DNA from: Isosphaeraceae bacterium
GTDB lineage: Bacteria; Planctomycetota; Planctomycetia; Isosphaerales; Isosphaeraceae
Direction of reading: 5' to 3'
DNA length: 64,000 bases
NCBI GenBank assembly: GCA_026004735.1
Contig: BPJS01000001.1
Coordinates: 3,173,641-3,237,640, forward strand
Every line of letters begins with the position of its first letter. The stretch's first letter is position 1. The notes under the pieces are model-generated. The model worked only from the letters and a program-made list of their open reading frames with translations, made no database searches and had not been told where the DNA came from. Positions 7,875 through 16,518 of the stretch are shown one piece after another. The position numbers and the translations under genes were made by a program.

Positions 7875-8265
7875 GCAGCCCAGCCGGGTAATCCCCGGGA
7901 AGGGTCCCCACCTAATCCAACCCCGCCGTCCCGTCCCCACGGGTCGGCCCCCGAGGAAATCGACCGTGCCGGACGCGTCGCCTCGCGATCGGCCGAGCGG
8001 GGAAGGTGCGCGCCCGTGCCATTCGCGCCGGCACCCTCCCCGGACCGTACGGCCCCAATGCGATCACCTGAGACGCCCGCATGACCGATCAGGACGGCCC
8101 GATGATCACCGGCCACAGCGGCTACGAATCCAGCGTCTCGTGCAACGAAGCCAAGGATTGCCACTTACCGGAAGTGGCCGACGGCGGATTCCAGGCACCT
8201 GGGAGGCGCGCTCGCAACTCCCTGCACTCCCAGAGATCACACTCGTGACCACCAAGGAGCAGGAC
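7875..8265. other. Intergenic with possible 55-aa ORF
   Basis: About 390 bp before the VWA gene. A 55-codon frame at 8081-8248 (starting MTDQDGPMITGHSGYESS) has no ribosome binding site and no recognisable family, so it is not called. A small inverted repeat CCACTT/AAGTGG lies at 8160-8176. The AAGGAG at 8254-8259 serves the VWA gene. Confidence 0.35.
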
Positions 8266-8976
8266 ATGCCAGTTTCGCGAAGGATCACCCGCAAGGCCGA
8301 GGAGGCGGCCGTCGGTGTGCGCGGCCTCGCTCGCTCCGCCGATCGCCTCCCGGGCCGTATCGTCGTCTTCGTCGTCGTCCGCGACGAGTCGGGCTCGATG
8401 GCGCGGTGGCGGCAGCGCCAGGGAGAGTTCATCCCGGCCGTCGCCGCGCACCTGATGGAGGTCGGCGGGGCGAAGGTCGGTGACCTCGTCTACATCCTCT
8501 ACGTCGTCGTGTCGGGCGGCGTGATGGCCACCGAGTTCGTGCCGCTGAAGGCCGCGGCCGACCCGGAGTTCACGGCGGACGGCCAGACGCCCCTGGGCCG
8601 GGGGTTCAAGGTCGTGGCTGCGAAGTGCGAGGAGTTCCTCCAAACCAAGGTATTTCCGCAGGAGGTGACCACACGCAACTTCGAGCTCCTGATCGTCTCG
8701 GACCTCCAGCCGACCGGGGAGTCGAAGGAGGAGACCGAAGCGGGCGTCGAGGAGTTCCTCTCGCTCGTGGCGAAGTACAAGGCGAAGGTGACGCTCGTGG
8801 GCCCGGCCCACGAGGCGATGAACCAGGACCTCGCGCGCCGCCTGGACGTCTCGGGCCGCGGCGTCAAGTACCTGGACTCCGACCCGAAGGCGGTGCTCGA
8901 CATCACCTTCGACAGCCTGCTCTCGGCGAGCCGGCCCGCGCTCGGCGGCTCGAACCCCGCGATCCGCATCCGCTGA
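8266..8976 (+). CDS. TerY-like von Willebrand factor A protein
   Basis: 236 aa with one VWA domain. The metal-ion-dependent adhesion site is complete: D40-x-S-x-S in RDESGSM, the Thr at 108 in GQTPLGRGF and the later Asp in LLIVSDLQPTGES. The layout resembles TerY of the tellurium-resistance-linked stress systems (LPGRIVVFVVVRDESGSM; T-P-L-G-R-G-F), in which TerY is found with a PP2C phosphatase and a kinase. Here only the kinase follows, 19 nt downstream. No signal peptide or membrane span. AAGGAG lies 6 nt before the ATG. Its role may be to assemble a phospho-signalling complex, but that is inference. Confidence 0.75.
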   Translation: MPVSRRITRKAEEAAVGVRGLARSADRLPGRIVVFVVVRDESGSMARWRQRQGEFIPAVAAHLMEVGGAKVGDLVYILYVVVSGGVMATEFVPLKAAADPEFTADGQTPLGRGFKVVAAKCEEFLQTKVFPQEVTTRNFELLIVSDLQPTGESKEETEAGVEEFLSLVAKYKAKVTLVGPAHEAMNQDLARRLDVSGRGVKYLDSDPKAVLDITFDSLLSASRPALGGSNPAIRIR

Positions 8977-8995
8977 CCCGGAGGAGCCGCGGGCG

Positions 8996-10348
8996 ATGAA
9001 CCGGGTCGTCGGCAAGAAGACCGGGCGTCGCATCCCCCTCGACCCCGCGGCCCTCCTGGGCCGGGGGAGCGAGGGGAAGGTGTTCCGCCTCGGCGAAAGC
9101 GAGTGCGTGAAGGTGCTGGACCACGCGCCCGGCGCCGGAGACGCGGCGCGCCTGGCCTCGCTCATCGCGCTCTCGAGGAAGCTCCCGGGCTTCACCTGGC
9201 CGACCGAGGTCGTGAGCGACCCTTCGACCGGCGAGGACGTGGGCTTCCTGATGCCCTTCGCCCCCGGCGAGACGCTCGAGTCCCTGCTCGACGCCCGGGC
9301 CACCCGCTCGATCCCGCTCGAGACGAAGGTGCTCCTCGCGTTTCGGATCGCCGGCGCCGTGGCGTCGGCCCACGCGCACCGGGGGCCGAGGCTCGTCCTC
9401 GGCGACGTGCTGAAGTCCGGCAACGTCGTCATCGACGGCGAGAACGCCACCTTCGTCGACGCCGCCGCGGTGAGCCTGTTCGGGTACCGCGACGCCGGCG
9501 GGGACGTCCGCGACGCGGTCTCGACCCTCACGACCCCGGGCTACGTGCCCAAGGAGGTGCTCGAGAACCCCGGGGTCATCCCGAGCGAGGCCAGCGACCG
9601 GTACGCCCTGGCGGTGCTCCTCTTCGAGCTCCTCTTCGGCCGCGCCCCCCACGACGTCAGGCCGTGCCCCGCCGCGGTCAGCCTCGAGCCCGACGACGCC
9701 GTCCGCCGGGGCATCTGTCCCCGCTTCGTCCAGCACCCCGAGTTCGATCCCCCGACCTACGACCCGGTCGACCCGCCGTCCGAGGTCGACCAGCTGTTCC
9801 ACGCGGCATTCGTCTCGACCCTGCGTCCCTCGGCGCACGATTGGTGCCGGGCGATCGAGATGTGGCTCGAGGCCCTCGGGCGAAAGGAGCGTCCCCGGCG
9901 ACGTCGCAGGACGCCGCGGTGGCTCAGGCGCCTCGACCCGGTCTCTGTCTTCTTCGTCCTGGTCGTCGTCCTCGCGTACGCGTTGAAGTTCGCCTGGGAG
10001 GCCTACGCGGCCCCCAAGCCGCCCCCGCCGGCCCCGAGCCGGCCCGTCGGTCCCCCACTCTTCCGGGAGCTCTTCGATGAAACGACGTCATTCGGTCATG
10101 CTCCGCCTGAGCGACGAGGAGTTCGAGTCGCTCACCCGGGCCAAGCCCGCCGGCGAGGAGCTCGCGAGCTTCGCGCGGCGAGCCCTCGTCGAGTCCGTCG
10201 AGGCGCGCTCCCCCGGCGACATGCTGCGGCGCGCGAGTTCGTTTGTCGTCGCCTGCCTCTCCCAGGAGATCACCTTCGAGGAGGCGCTCGATCTCTTCGA
10301 CGACCACGTCACGCACGGCCGAAAGGAGGTGGCCGATGGCCGCGGTGA
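8996..10348 (+). CDS. Membrane-anchored Ser/Thr kinase-like protein (TerY-associated type)
   Basis: Protein-kinase fold of the divergent type found beside TerY-like VWA genes: Gly loop LGRGSEGKVF (21-30), probable ATP Lys39 in CVKVL, hinge VGFLMPFAPGETL, catalytic loop GDVLKSGN (Asp137, Asn143), metal Asp155 in TFVDAAA instead of DFG, and SDRYALAVLLFELLFG. One membrane segment lies at about 315-332 (VSVFFVLVVVLAYALKF) after an Arg cluster, so the kinase faces the cytoplasm. From residue 361 the frame overlaps the next gene by 272 nt and becomes Arg-rich. The likely original stop is the TGA at 10078-10080, one frame away, implying a recent indel or a long overlap. It follows the VWA gene by 19 nt. 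Confidence 0.7.
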   Translation: MNRVVGKKTGRRIPLDPAALLGRGSEGKVFRLGESECVKVLDHAPGAGDAARLASLIALSRKLPGFTWPTEVVSDPSTGEDVGFLMPFAPGETLESLLDARATRSIPLETKVLLAFRIAGAVASAHAHRGPRLVLGDVLKSGNVVIDGENATFVDAAAVSLFGYRDAGGDVRDAVSTLTTPGYVPKEVLENPGVIPSEASDRYALAVLLFELLFGRAPHDVRPCPAAVSLEPDDAVRRGICPRFVQHPEFDPPTYDPVDPPSEVDQLFHAAFVSTLRPSAHDWCRAIEMWLEALGRKERPRRRRRTPRWLRRLDPVSVFFVLVVVLAYALKFAWEAYAAPKPPPPAPSRPVGPPLFRELFDETTSFGHAPPERRGVRVAHPGQARRRGARELRAASPRRVRRGALPRRHAAAREFVCRRLPLPGDHLRGGARSLRRPRHARPKGGGRWPR

Positions 10349-10352
10349 GTAA
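10077..10352 (+). CDS. Small MobC/ribbon-helix-helix-like accessory protein
   Basis: 91 aa, starting MKRRHSVMLRLSDEEFESL, which has the basic strand plus two-helix pattern of ribbon-helix-helix DNA-binding proteins, including MobC-type relaxosome accessories. It lies immediately before the relaxase and overlaps its start by 17 nt; the relaxase ribosome binding site lies inside this gene. Position and fold suggest it binds oriT and/or represses the transfer operon. The kinase frame runs through it in another frame, but codon use (C/G third positions, LSDEEFE, FEEALDLFDDH) supports this frame as coding. Confidence 0.6.
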   Translation: MKRRHSVMLRLSDEEFESLTRAKPAGEELASFARRALVESVEARSPGDMLRRASSFVVACLSQEITFEEALDLFDDHVTHGRKEVADGRGE

Positions 10353-11982
10353 GGGCAGCGGTCGCTACTTCTTCGACTTCGAGCGCGTGTGGACCGAGGC
10401 CAGAGACGCGGGCGTGCTGCCGTTCTGGGTGGGCCCGGCGCCGGCCATCCTGGGCCTCGGCGCGGAGCCCAACCCGCAGGCGGTCCAGGCGCTCTCGAAC
10501 GGGCGGGCGTACCTGAAGCATGTGCAGGCCAACCGGGTCGGCTGCTTCGACCTGACCTTCTCGTTCAGCAAGTCGGTGTCGCTCCTGGCCTACGGGCTCA
10601 CGCCGCCGAAGGCGCAGAAGGCCTGGACCGAGACCTTCACGCGGATCGCGACCCCGGAGGTCGAGAAGCTCCTCTCGAGCCAGAGGATCAATTCTGGTCC
10701 GCAGGGCAAGCAGAAGCTCGCAAGCTTCGGGCTCGCCGCGGCGTTCCCCCACAGGGAGGGCTTCCGCGGCCAGCCGCAGGCGCACGTCCACTACGCGGTC
10801 TTCAACCTGTCGGCCACCCCCGACCGGAAGGTCGGCTCGATCGCCAACGCGCGCGAGCTGTTTCAGGCCCAGGGTGTCTTGAGGGCCCGGGTCCAGAAGG
10901 GCCTCGACGACGAGCTCCGGGCGCGCGGCATCGAGACGGTGCGGGTCGGCAAGAAGGTCGAGCTCGCCGGCGTCCCGCGCGAGCTCATCGAGGAGCTCTC
11001 GCCCTCGAGACGCGCCATCGAGGCGGCCCGCGAGGCGAAGGGGTTCAGCGGGGCCCGGGCACTCGACTTCTACGCCCGCGAGGCGCGACGCGAGCTCGGG
11101 GCGCGCGTCCACAAGACCCCCGAGGAGTGCCACCGTGACTGCAAGGAGGTTGCCGCACGGTACGGCGTGACGCTCGACTCGCTCACCAGGGGCAAGGCCG
11201 CCCCGCGTGACCCCGCGACCGAGATGGCCGCGGCCTTCCACGTGGCGAAGGAGGCCGTGAAGTCCTGCGCGAGGAGGCACGGGGCCTTCACGACGGAGCA
11301 GTTCTACGAGCGGCTCTACACGCTCGGGATCGGCAGGCCCACGACGCTCGACTCGCTCGACGCCATGGGCCGCTCCGTCCTGCGGGACCGCTCGATCGCG
11401 GGCGTCAAGGGGCGCACGATGCCCGACGGGAGCGTCCGGTACGTCGCGGGCGGGTCGGCGAAGGTCTCGAGGGAGAACGCCCGCACCTACCGGGCCGACA
11501 CGAAGGAGGCCTGGGAGGAGGTGAAGGCGGCGGCCCGGGGGCTCGGGGCCGCGGTGCTGGTCCAGACGGCCAGGAAGGCGACGGCTGTCGTCGAGCGCCT
11601 GGCCGAGGCGGTGAACCCGCCGCCGCGGGCGATCCGGGTGGATGCCGGGCGGCTCCCCGAGCTGGTCGACCGGCTGCGACCGACGCCGTACCTCCTGGCG
11701 CACGGGAAGGCCCTCTGGGCGGGGATCGCCAGGGCACGCGGCAATCCCCACGATCGCGCCGCCCACGCCGAGGGGGTCTTCGAGTCGCTCCGCTCGCACG
11801 AGCGCCTCCCGAAGAACTCGGTCGTGGTCGTCTCCCGGGGCGGGCTCGCCTCGCCCCGGGACTTGCGCCTGCTCGCGAAGGTCGCAAAGCGCGACGGGGC
11901 CTCCGTCGTCCTCTCCGAATGCGACCGGCTCCAGCACCTCCAGCAGCAGTCCCACCAGCGGTGGCACACGCGCGAGCTCTAA
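10336..11982 (+). CDS. MobF-type (TrwC-like) relaxase without helicase domain
   Basis: 548 aa. The N-terminal ~300 residues match the TrwC relaxase domain: YFFDF near the start (candidate catalytic Tyr11), GPAPAILGLG, GCFDLTFSFSKSVSLLAYGL, and the metal-binding His set His139, His150 and His152 in FPHREG and QAHVHYAVFN. Such proteins nick one strand at oriT and lead it into the recipient. The usual RecD-like helicase is missing; the C-terminus (SVVVVSRGGLASPRDLRLLA, GASVVLSECDRLQHL) recalls a helicase strand-helix remnant but has no Walker A. The ATG at 10336 has a perfect AAAGGAGGT. The coupling ATPase follows 28 nt later. Confidence 0.8.
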   Translation: MAAVSKGSGRYFFDFERVWTEARDAGVLPFWVGPAPAILGLGAEPNPQAVQALSNGRAYLKHVQANRVGCFDLTFSFSKSVSLLAYGLTPPKAQKAWTETFTRIATPEVEKLLSSQRINSGPQGKQKLASFGLAAAFPHREGFRGQPQAHVHYAVFNLSATPDRKVGSIANARELFQAQGVLRARVQKGLDDELRARGIETVRVGKKVELAGVPRELIEELSPSRRAIEAAREAKGFSGARALDFYAREARRELGARVHKTPEECHRDCKEVAARYGVTLDSLTRGKAAPRDPATEMAAAFHVAKEAVKSCARRHGAFTTEQFYERLYTLGIGRPTTLDSLDAMGRSVLRDRSIAGVKGRTMPDGSVRYVAGGSAKVSRENARTYRADTKEAWEEVKAAARGLGAAVLVQTARKATAVVERLAEAVNPPPRAIRVDAGRLPELVDRLRPTPYLLAHGKALWAGIARARGNPHDRAAHAEGVFESLRSHERLPKNSVVVVSRGGLASPRDLRLLAKVAKRDGASVVLSECDRLQHLQQQSHQRWHTREL

Positions 11983-12010
11983 AGACCCACCAACCAGAGA
12001 GGAGTTGACG

Positions 12011-13750
12011 ATGCTCGAGATCCTGACCCTGGCCGCGGCCCTCCTGGTCGCACGCCGGGCGCTCCGGCGCGCGACCCGCGAGTCGAAGTGCCCGGCCCCC
12101 GCCGCGAAACCTTTGGTGCCGACGCGCCCCCCGCACGTCGACCACCACCTCTTCACCCGCCACCGGGGCGCCGTGTGCACGACCCAGGAGCTCGCGGCGA
12201 GGTACCTCGCGGCCGACCCCGGCCCGCTCTACCTCCTCGCCGGCGTGCTGTGGCCCGCGCGCCGATTCTTGAACAAGTTGACGCTCATCACCGGCAAGCC
12301 GGACTCCGGCAAGACCGCGATGATGCGGATGATGATGCAGTCGGTGGCCGGGCTCTTCCACGTCCTCCCCGAGCAGTCGAGGGCGGGGCTCTACCCGGGC
12401 GAAGGGAAGATGCGCTGGCTGGTCGTCGACCCCACCGACGCCTACTTCCGGCTTCTCTACCAGGTCGTCCCCTCGGACGTCCCGATCGTCCGGGCGACGC
12501 CGATGGACGCGGGCGGCAGGCGCTGGGCCATCCGCGACGACATCACGAGCGCCGGGCTCAACCGGGCGCTCCAGGCCGGGCTCTTCCCGGACTCCCTGGC
12601 CAGGAAGGCCGGCGACCCGTTCTGGAACACCAAGGCCCGCGAGGTGACCGAGGGCGTCGTGGACGTCTTCCTCGAGAAGGGCTCGGCGTGGGAGTTCCAC
12701 GACCTGATCATCCCGATCAAGTACCCCCAGTTCCTGAAGCCGCTCCTCGAGCAGGGCATCACCACCCGCGGGCTCGCGAGGCACGAGCTCGTGGGCCGGC
12801 TCGGCCGCGACATCATCTCGACGGCGAGCTCCATCACCAACTCGATGGCCATCGCCGCCGCGCTCTGGCAGAGGGCCGAGGCCACCTTCTCGCTCCGGGA
12901 CTTCCTGGACGCCCGCCAGGTGCTCCACTTCGCCTACACGCCCGTCCTGATCCCGTCCCTGGCCGGCATCGCCAACGCCCTGACGCACATCCTCGTGCTG
13001 GTCGGCACGGCGCGCGACGACCCCTTCGACCACACCGTGCTCTGGCTCGACGAGGGCCGCTACCTCGCCGACCTGGCCGGGCTCGAGGACCTCGCGGCCC
13101 GCGGGCGCGGGGCGGGCTTCGGGGCGATCTTCGCGGCCCAGGGCACGCCGGGGCTCGTCAACAAGTGGGGCAAGGCGCGGGTCGACGAGCTCGTGGACCT
13201 GGTCTCGACCTGGGTGGCGCTCACCGCGGGGCCCGACACGGCCGAGGCCTTCAGCAAGGCGGTGGGCAAGGTGGAGGGGCTGCTCAAAAGCTACTCGCTC
13301 TCGTTCACCTCGGCCACGAGCGAGACGCGCGGCACGAGCGACACCTCCTCGTGGGGCCCCGGCTTCAGCTCCACGCGGGGCCACGGCTCGTCGCACTCGG
13401 TGACCACCTCGCACAGCTCGACGTACGCCGAGAGCTTCCAGCTCACCGTGCGCGACGCGGTGCTGCCGAGCGAGCTCACGAACCTGCCCTACGCCGACCC
13501 GGTGTCGGATCGAATCCACGGCTACGCGTTCAATCCCGAGACGGGCGCCTTCTACTTCGAGTCGCCGTTCGTCTCCCACTTCCGCGACCTGCCCGATCCG
13601 CCCGTCGACGCGATGCCGCTCCGGCCCGACTCCGCCCAGCGGCTCATGCCGTGGAGGCTCGAGGACGTGGGCCGCTTGAAGCTCGAGGCGACCCCGGAAC
13701 TCATCGCCGCGATCGAGATGACCTGGGACGAGATGGGAGGTGTCAAGTGA
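12011..13750 (+). CDS. VirD4/TraD-like type IV coupling ATPase
   Basis: 579 aa. A hydrophobic N-terminus (MLEILTLAAALLVARRAL) is followed by a P-loop GKPDSGKT (95-102), a Walker B VLWLDEGR (about 343-350), and LAARGRGAGFGAIFAAQGTP with TWVALTAGPDTAEAFSKAVG, the motif-3 pattern of VirD4/TraD/FtsK-like coupling proteins. These bring the relaxosome to the transfer channel. Only one weak N-terminal membrane segment is seen, shorter than in VirD4. Residues about 434-476 are a striking Ser/Thr/His-rich insert (SSTRGHGSSHSVTTSHSSTY). Good GAGG site before the ATG; the stop overlaps a GTG as GTGA. Confidence 0.75.
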   Translation: MLEILTLAAALLVARRALRRATRESKCPAPAAKPLVPTRPPHVDHHLFTRHRGAVCTTQELAARYLAADPGPLYLLAGVLWPARRFLNKLTLITGKPDSGKTAMMRMMMQSVAGLFHVLPEQSRAGLYPGEGKMRWLVVDPTDAYFRLLYQVVPSDVPIVRATPMDAGGRRWAIRDDITSAGLNRALQAGLFPDSLARKAGDPFWNTKAREVTEGVVDVFLEKGSAWEFHDLIIPIKYPQFLKPLLEQGITTRGLARHELVGRLGRDIISTASSITNSMAIAAALWQRAEATFSLRDFLDARQVLHFAYTPVLIPSLAGIANALTHILVLVGTARDDPFDHTVLWLDEGRYLADLAGLEDLAARGRGAGFGAIFAAQGTPGLVNKWGKARVDELVDLVSTWVALTAGPDTAEAFSKAVGKVEGLLKSYSLSFTSATSETRGTSDTSSWGPGFSSTRGHGSSHSVTTSHSSTYAESFQLTVRDAVLPSELTNLPYADPVSDRIHGYAFNPETGAFYFESPFVSHFRDLPDPPVDAMPLRPDSAQRLMPWRLEDVGRLKLEATPELIAAIEMTWDEMGGVK

Positions 13751-13767
13751 TCCGGGAGGTAGGTTCG

Positions 13768-15024
13768 ATGCGACTTCGCGCTTTGAACGCCGGTCCCAGC
13801 GTCGCCGCGGGGCTGGCCGCGCTCGCCGGTGCCCTGACGCTCACGGGCTGCCAACCGGAGAAGGAGGCCCGGGCGGCGCTCGCGGGCGAGACCTTCAAGA
13901 CGCCCGCGCCGCGGGACGCGAAGGACGACCCGGCGGTGGCCGAGTCGGCCTCGACGGGGGACGCCATCTCGGCCGCGATCGCCCGGATCCACGAGCGGCT
14001 CACGAGGCTCGACGAGGGCTACCGGGGCCGGGAGCGGATCGAGGGCGACCTGAAGCGGGTCTCCGAGCGCATGCGCCCGCTCATCGAGTCGGCGCGCGGC
14101 GACTGCGACGCCATCCACCGGGCGGCGACCGACCTCCGCGTGCAGCTCCCGATCGTCCAGGTGGGCTACGCCTCGTCGGCGGCCTCCTACCGCGAGCGCG
14201 CGCGGGGCTACGCCGACCCCGACCACAGGGCCATCAACCTCGCCATCGCCAGGGAGTTCGACCGGCTCGCCGGCGACACGCCGCGGCGGATCGAGCTCAC
14301 CGACCGATTCATCAGGGAGCTCGAGGAGGTGAGGAGGTACCTGGCCGAGAGCGAGCGGTGCCTGAGGGACACCGAGGCGGCGCTCGCGATCTTCTCGGGC
14401 GGGGGCCGAGCGCCCGAGGTCGCGGCGGACGGCCGTGCGTTCAGCCGCACGCTCGGGCAGTTCATCGCGGTCGTCCGGCGCTACGAGGAGGAGCTGCTCG
14501 GGAAGCCCGAGGGCCCCACAACCCCGCCGCCCCCGGCCGAGGACCCTCCGCCGGCCGGGGAGACGTCCACCCTCGTCCCCTCGCCCGCCCCGACCCGCGT
14601 GGTGCGAGTGCGGGCCGAGGCCGTGAACGCGGCGTTTAAGGGCCCGCCCACGCCGCGCCCCGGCGCCGCGGCGCTCCAGGCCGGGTGGGTCTTCCGGGGG
14701 ACGCTCTCCACCCCGTCGCACGGCTTCTCGACGCCCGTGCGGCTCGAGGTCGTCGAGCGCCTGGGCGACCGGGTCAGCGGCGTCATGCACTACGGCCCCT
14801 TCGGCCGAAGGGGCCTCGAGGGACGGATCTCCGGGGACGGGCGTCGGCTCACCCTCCGGGTCGAGTGGTGGGAGGGCGCCATCTCGCCGGAGCAGATGAC
14901 CTACGAGCTCGCCTTCGACGGCCGGCGGCTCGAGGGGCCCTGGGCGTCGGCGTCGCTCTCGGGTTCGGTCCGGCTCGACGCCGAGGCGTGGCCGGGGGCG
15001 ATCCTCGCACGGAGCGGGCGCTAG
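13768..15024 (+). CDS. Predicted lipoprotein of the transfer module
   Basis: 418 aa with a signal sequence ending in the lipobox LTGC (Cys28), so exported and lipid-anchored. The next ~220 residues are helical and charged (AIARIHERLTRLDEGYRGRE, FIRELEEVRRYLAESERCLR), probably coiled coil. A Pro-rich linker (TTPPPPAEDPPPAG) then leads to a C-terminal beta domain (WVFRGTLSTPSHGFSTPVRL, RISGDGRRLTLRVEWWEGAI). I recognise no family. It follows the coupling ATPase directly and may be a surface or channel-associated factor. The ATG at 13768 has GGGAGGT upstream; a GTG at 13747 overlapping the previous stop is an alternative. Confidence 0.65.
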   Translation: MRLRALNAGPSVAAGLAALAGALTLTGCQPEKEARAALAGETFKTPAPRDAKDDPAVAESASTGDAISAAIARIHERLTRLDEGYRGRERIEGDLKRVSERMRPLIESARGDCDAIHRAATDLRVQLPIVQVGYASSAASYRERARGYADPDHRAINLAIAREFDRLAGDTPRRIELTDRFIRELEEVRRYLAESERCLRDTEAALAIFSGGGRAPEVAADGRAFSRTLGQFIAVVRRYEEELLGKPEGPTTPPPPAEDPPPAGETSTLVPSPAPTRVVRVRAEAVNAAFKGPPTPRPGAAALQAGWVFRGTLSTPSHGFSTPVRLEVVERLGDRVSGVMHYGPFGRRGLEGRISGDGRRLTLRVEWWEGAISPEQMTYELAFDGRRLEGPWASASLSGSVRLDAEAWPGAILARSGR

Positions 15025-15107
15025 ACGACCCGTCGGGGTGGTCGCCGGGGCGGATGATGAGACGTTGAGCACGCGTCAAGGAGGGCGAGCGATCTCGAGG
15101 GGCGCGC

Positions 15108-15347
15108 ATGCTGACCGTGGCGCAGGCGGCTGAGAGGCTCAATGCCAGGCCGGGGCTCGTGCGCCGGCTCCTGGCCGCGGGCCTCCTCCGCCATTGCCGC
15201 ATCGGCCTGGGGCGCGGCGTCATCCGCATCCCCGAGGACGCGCTCGAGGAGTACATCCGAGCGGTCACGGTCGACGCGAGCTCGTCCGATGGCAAGGCGA
15301 CCCCGGCGCCCCGTCGCCGGGTCAGCCTGCGCCACCTCCGCCTCTAG
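15108..15347 (+). CDS. Excisionase-like HTH (MerR/HTH_17 type) protein
   Basis: 79 aa starting MLTVAQAAERLNARPGLVRR, the DNA-binding helix-turn-helix of the excisionase/HTH_17 group, followed by LGRGVIRIPEDALEEYI, the usual strand-helix wing. These small proteins bend DNA to direct excision by the element integrase. It converges on the integrase gene with a 26-bp overlap of the 3' ends. The C-terminus is basic (RRRVSLRHLRL). Confidence 0.75.
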   Translation: MLTVAQAAERLNARPGLVRRLLAAGLLRHCRIGLGRGVIRIPEDALEEYIRAVTVDASSSDGKATPAPRRRVSLRHLRL

Positions 15348-16518
15348 CCCGGGCGGCCGCCCGCGCCATGTGCTCGGGGTCCTGCTGCACGTGGCCGTAG
15401 TGCCGGGAGACCATCGTTCCGTCCCTGTGGCCGAGCAGGTGGGCGACGGTGACCGTGTCGAGCCCGGCCTTCAAGGCCTCGGTGGCGAAGCCCTTGCGGA
15501 GCGCGCCCAGGTGGAACCTCGGCACGCGCTCGCGCGCGACGCGCCCCCGCTCCTCCTTCCAGCGCTCGAGCGCGAGACGCCTGGCCGCCCGGGCCCCGGG
15601 GAGGAGCCCGCCGGCCGGGTGGGGCGGCCGGGCCGTCCCCTCCCGCTCCATCAGGAGCTCCGCGATCCGGAACCTGAGCCGGCGGAAGGCGCAGTTGATG
15701 GCGTCCTTGGTCCACGCCTCCCCGTCGGCGTTCCTGAGGAGTGCGCCCTCGGGCCGCTCACGCGCGAGGCGGGCGACGATCCCCCGGGCGCGCGGCGTGC
15801 CGAGGTAGATCACCCGATGGTGCCGCCCGCCCTTGGATTCCTTGGGCGGGAGGACGATCCGCGAGCGTTCGAGGTCGACGAAGCGGGCCTCGATCTTCCG
15901 GAGCTCCTGGACGCGGGCGCCGGTCTCCCAGGCGAGCTCGACCAGGTCGCGGAGCGTCGGCTCGAGCACGGCCGAGAGGATGAGCTCCAGGTCCTTCGGC
16001 GAGACGATCAGGTCCCGCGTCTTACGGCCCGGCTTCTCGACGTGGGCGATCGGGTTCCGCTCGACGATCCCCTGCTTGAGGGCCCAGTTCATCGCGCGGC
16101 CGCACGCCCCAGCGAAGTCGGCCTTGGTGTTGGCCGACCATCCGGGGTGCGCGGTCATGACGCGCGAGACGTGGCGCGGGCGAAATTCAACGACCGAAAG
16201 GAGCGACTCGCCATGCCCCTTGAGGTCATCTACCAGGTGCTGGAGCCTCCTGCGGTAGGCCTCGTACGTGAGGGGCGCCTTGTGGGCCCGGCACCACTCG
16301 AGGAACTGGTCGCAGACCTCGACGACGAGCGGCCCGGCCGGGCTGATCACGGCCGGGAGCTCCTCCGTGGACCGTTCGGCCAGGATCCCGTGCGCGAGGC
16401 GCCTCGCCTCGTCGAGGTCGGGCGAGAGCTTGATCTGCTTCCCGCCGACCTGGAGATAGTAGGAATTGCGGGCCGCCCACCAGAAGGGGGCCGGCTCCCT
16501 GCGGCGTCGTCCGGGCAT
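15322..16518 (-). CDS. Tyrosine recombinase/integrase of the element
   Basis: 398 aa with an N-terminal AP2-like/SAM-like DNA-binding part (NSYYLQVGGKQIKLSPDLDE; core-binding region about 65-160) and a catalytic domain: Arg202 in ETGARVQEL, a Lys near 229 before RHHRVIYLG, Arg341 in GALRKGFAT, His364 in HLLGHRDGT and nucleophile Tyr374 in SRHYGH. The usual His three residues before the second Arg is Gly338 here. It catalyses site-specific insertion and excision. The start lies 87 bp from the 3' end of tRNA-Ala, the likely attachment site. Confidence 0.88.
   Translation of the reverse strand: MPGRRRREPAPFWWAARNSYYLQVGGKQIKLSPDLDEARRLAHGILAERSTEELPAVISPAGPLVVEVCDQFLEWCRAHKAPLTYEAYRRRLQHLVDDLKGHGESLLSVVEFRPRHVSRVMTAHPGWSANTKADFAGACGRAMNWALKQGIVERNPIAHVEKPGRKTRDLIVSPKDLELILSAVLEPTLRDLVELAWETGARVQELRKIEARFVDLERSRIVLPPKESKGGRHHRVIYLGTPRARGIVARLARERPEGALLRNADGEAWTKDAINCAFRRLRFRIAELLMEREGTARPPHPAGGLLPGARAARRLALERWKEERGRVARERVPRFHLGALRKGFATEALKAGLDTVTVAHLLGHRDGTMVSRHYGHVQQDPEHMARAAARARGGGGAG

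Noticed and set aside
8081..8248. 55-codon ORF before the VWA gene
   Set aside because: No ribosome binding site and no recognisable sequence; left as part of the intergenic entry.
10309..13579. Long minus-strand frames (623 and 724 codons)
   Set aside because: Mirror the relaxase and coupling ATPase genes; Arg/Gly/Pro-rich nonsense composition.
12088..13767. Plus-strand frame fusing upstream into the lipoprotein gene
   Set aside because: Upstream part is an alternate frame of the coupling ATPase; the lipoprotein starts with its own signal at 13768.
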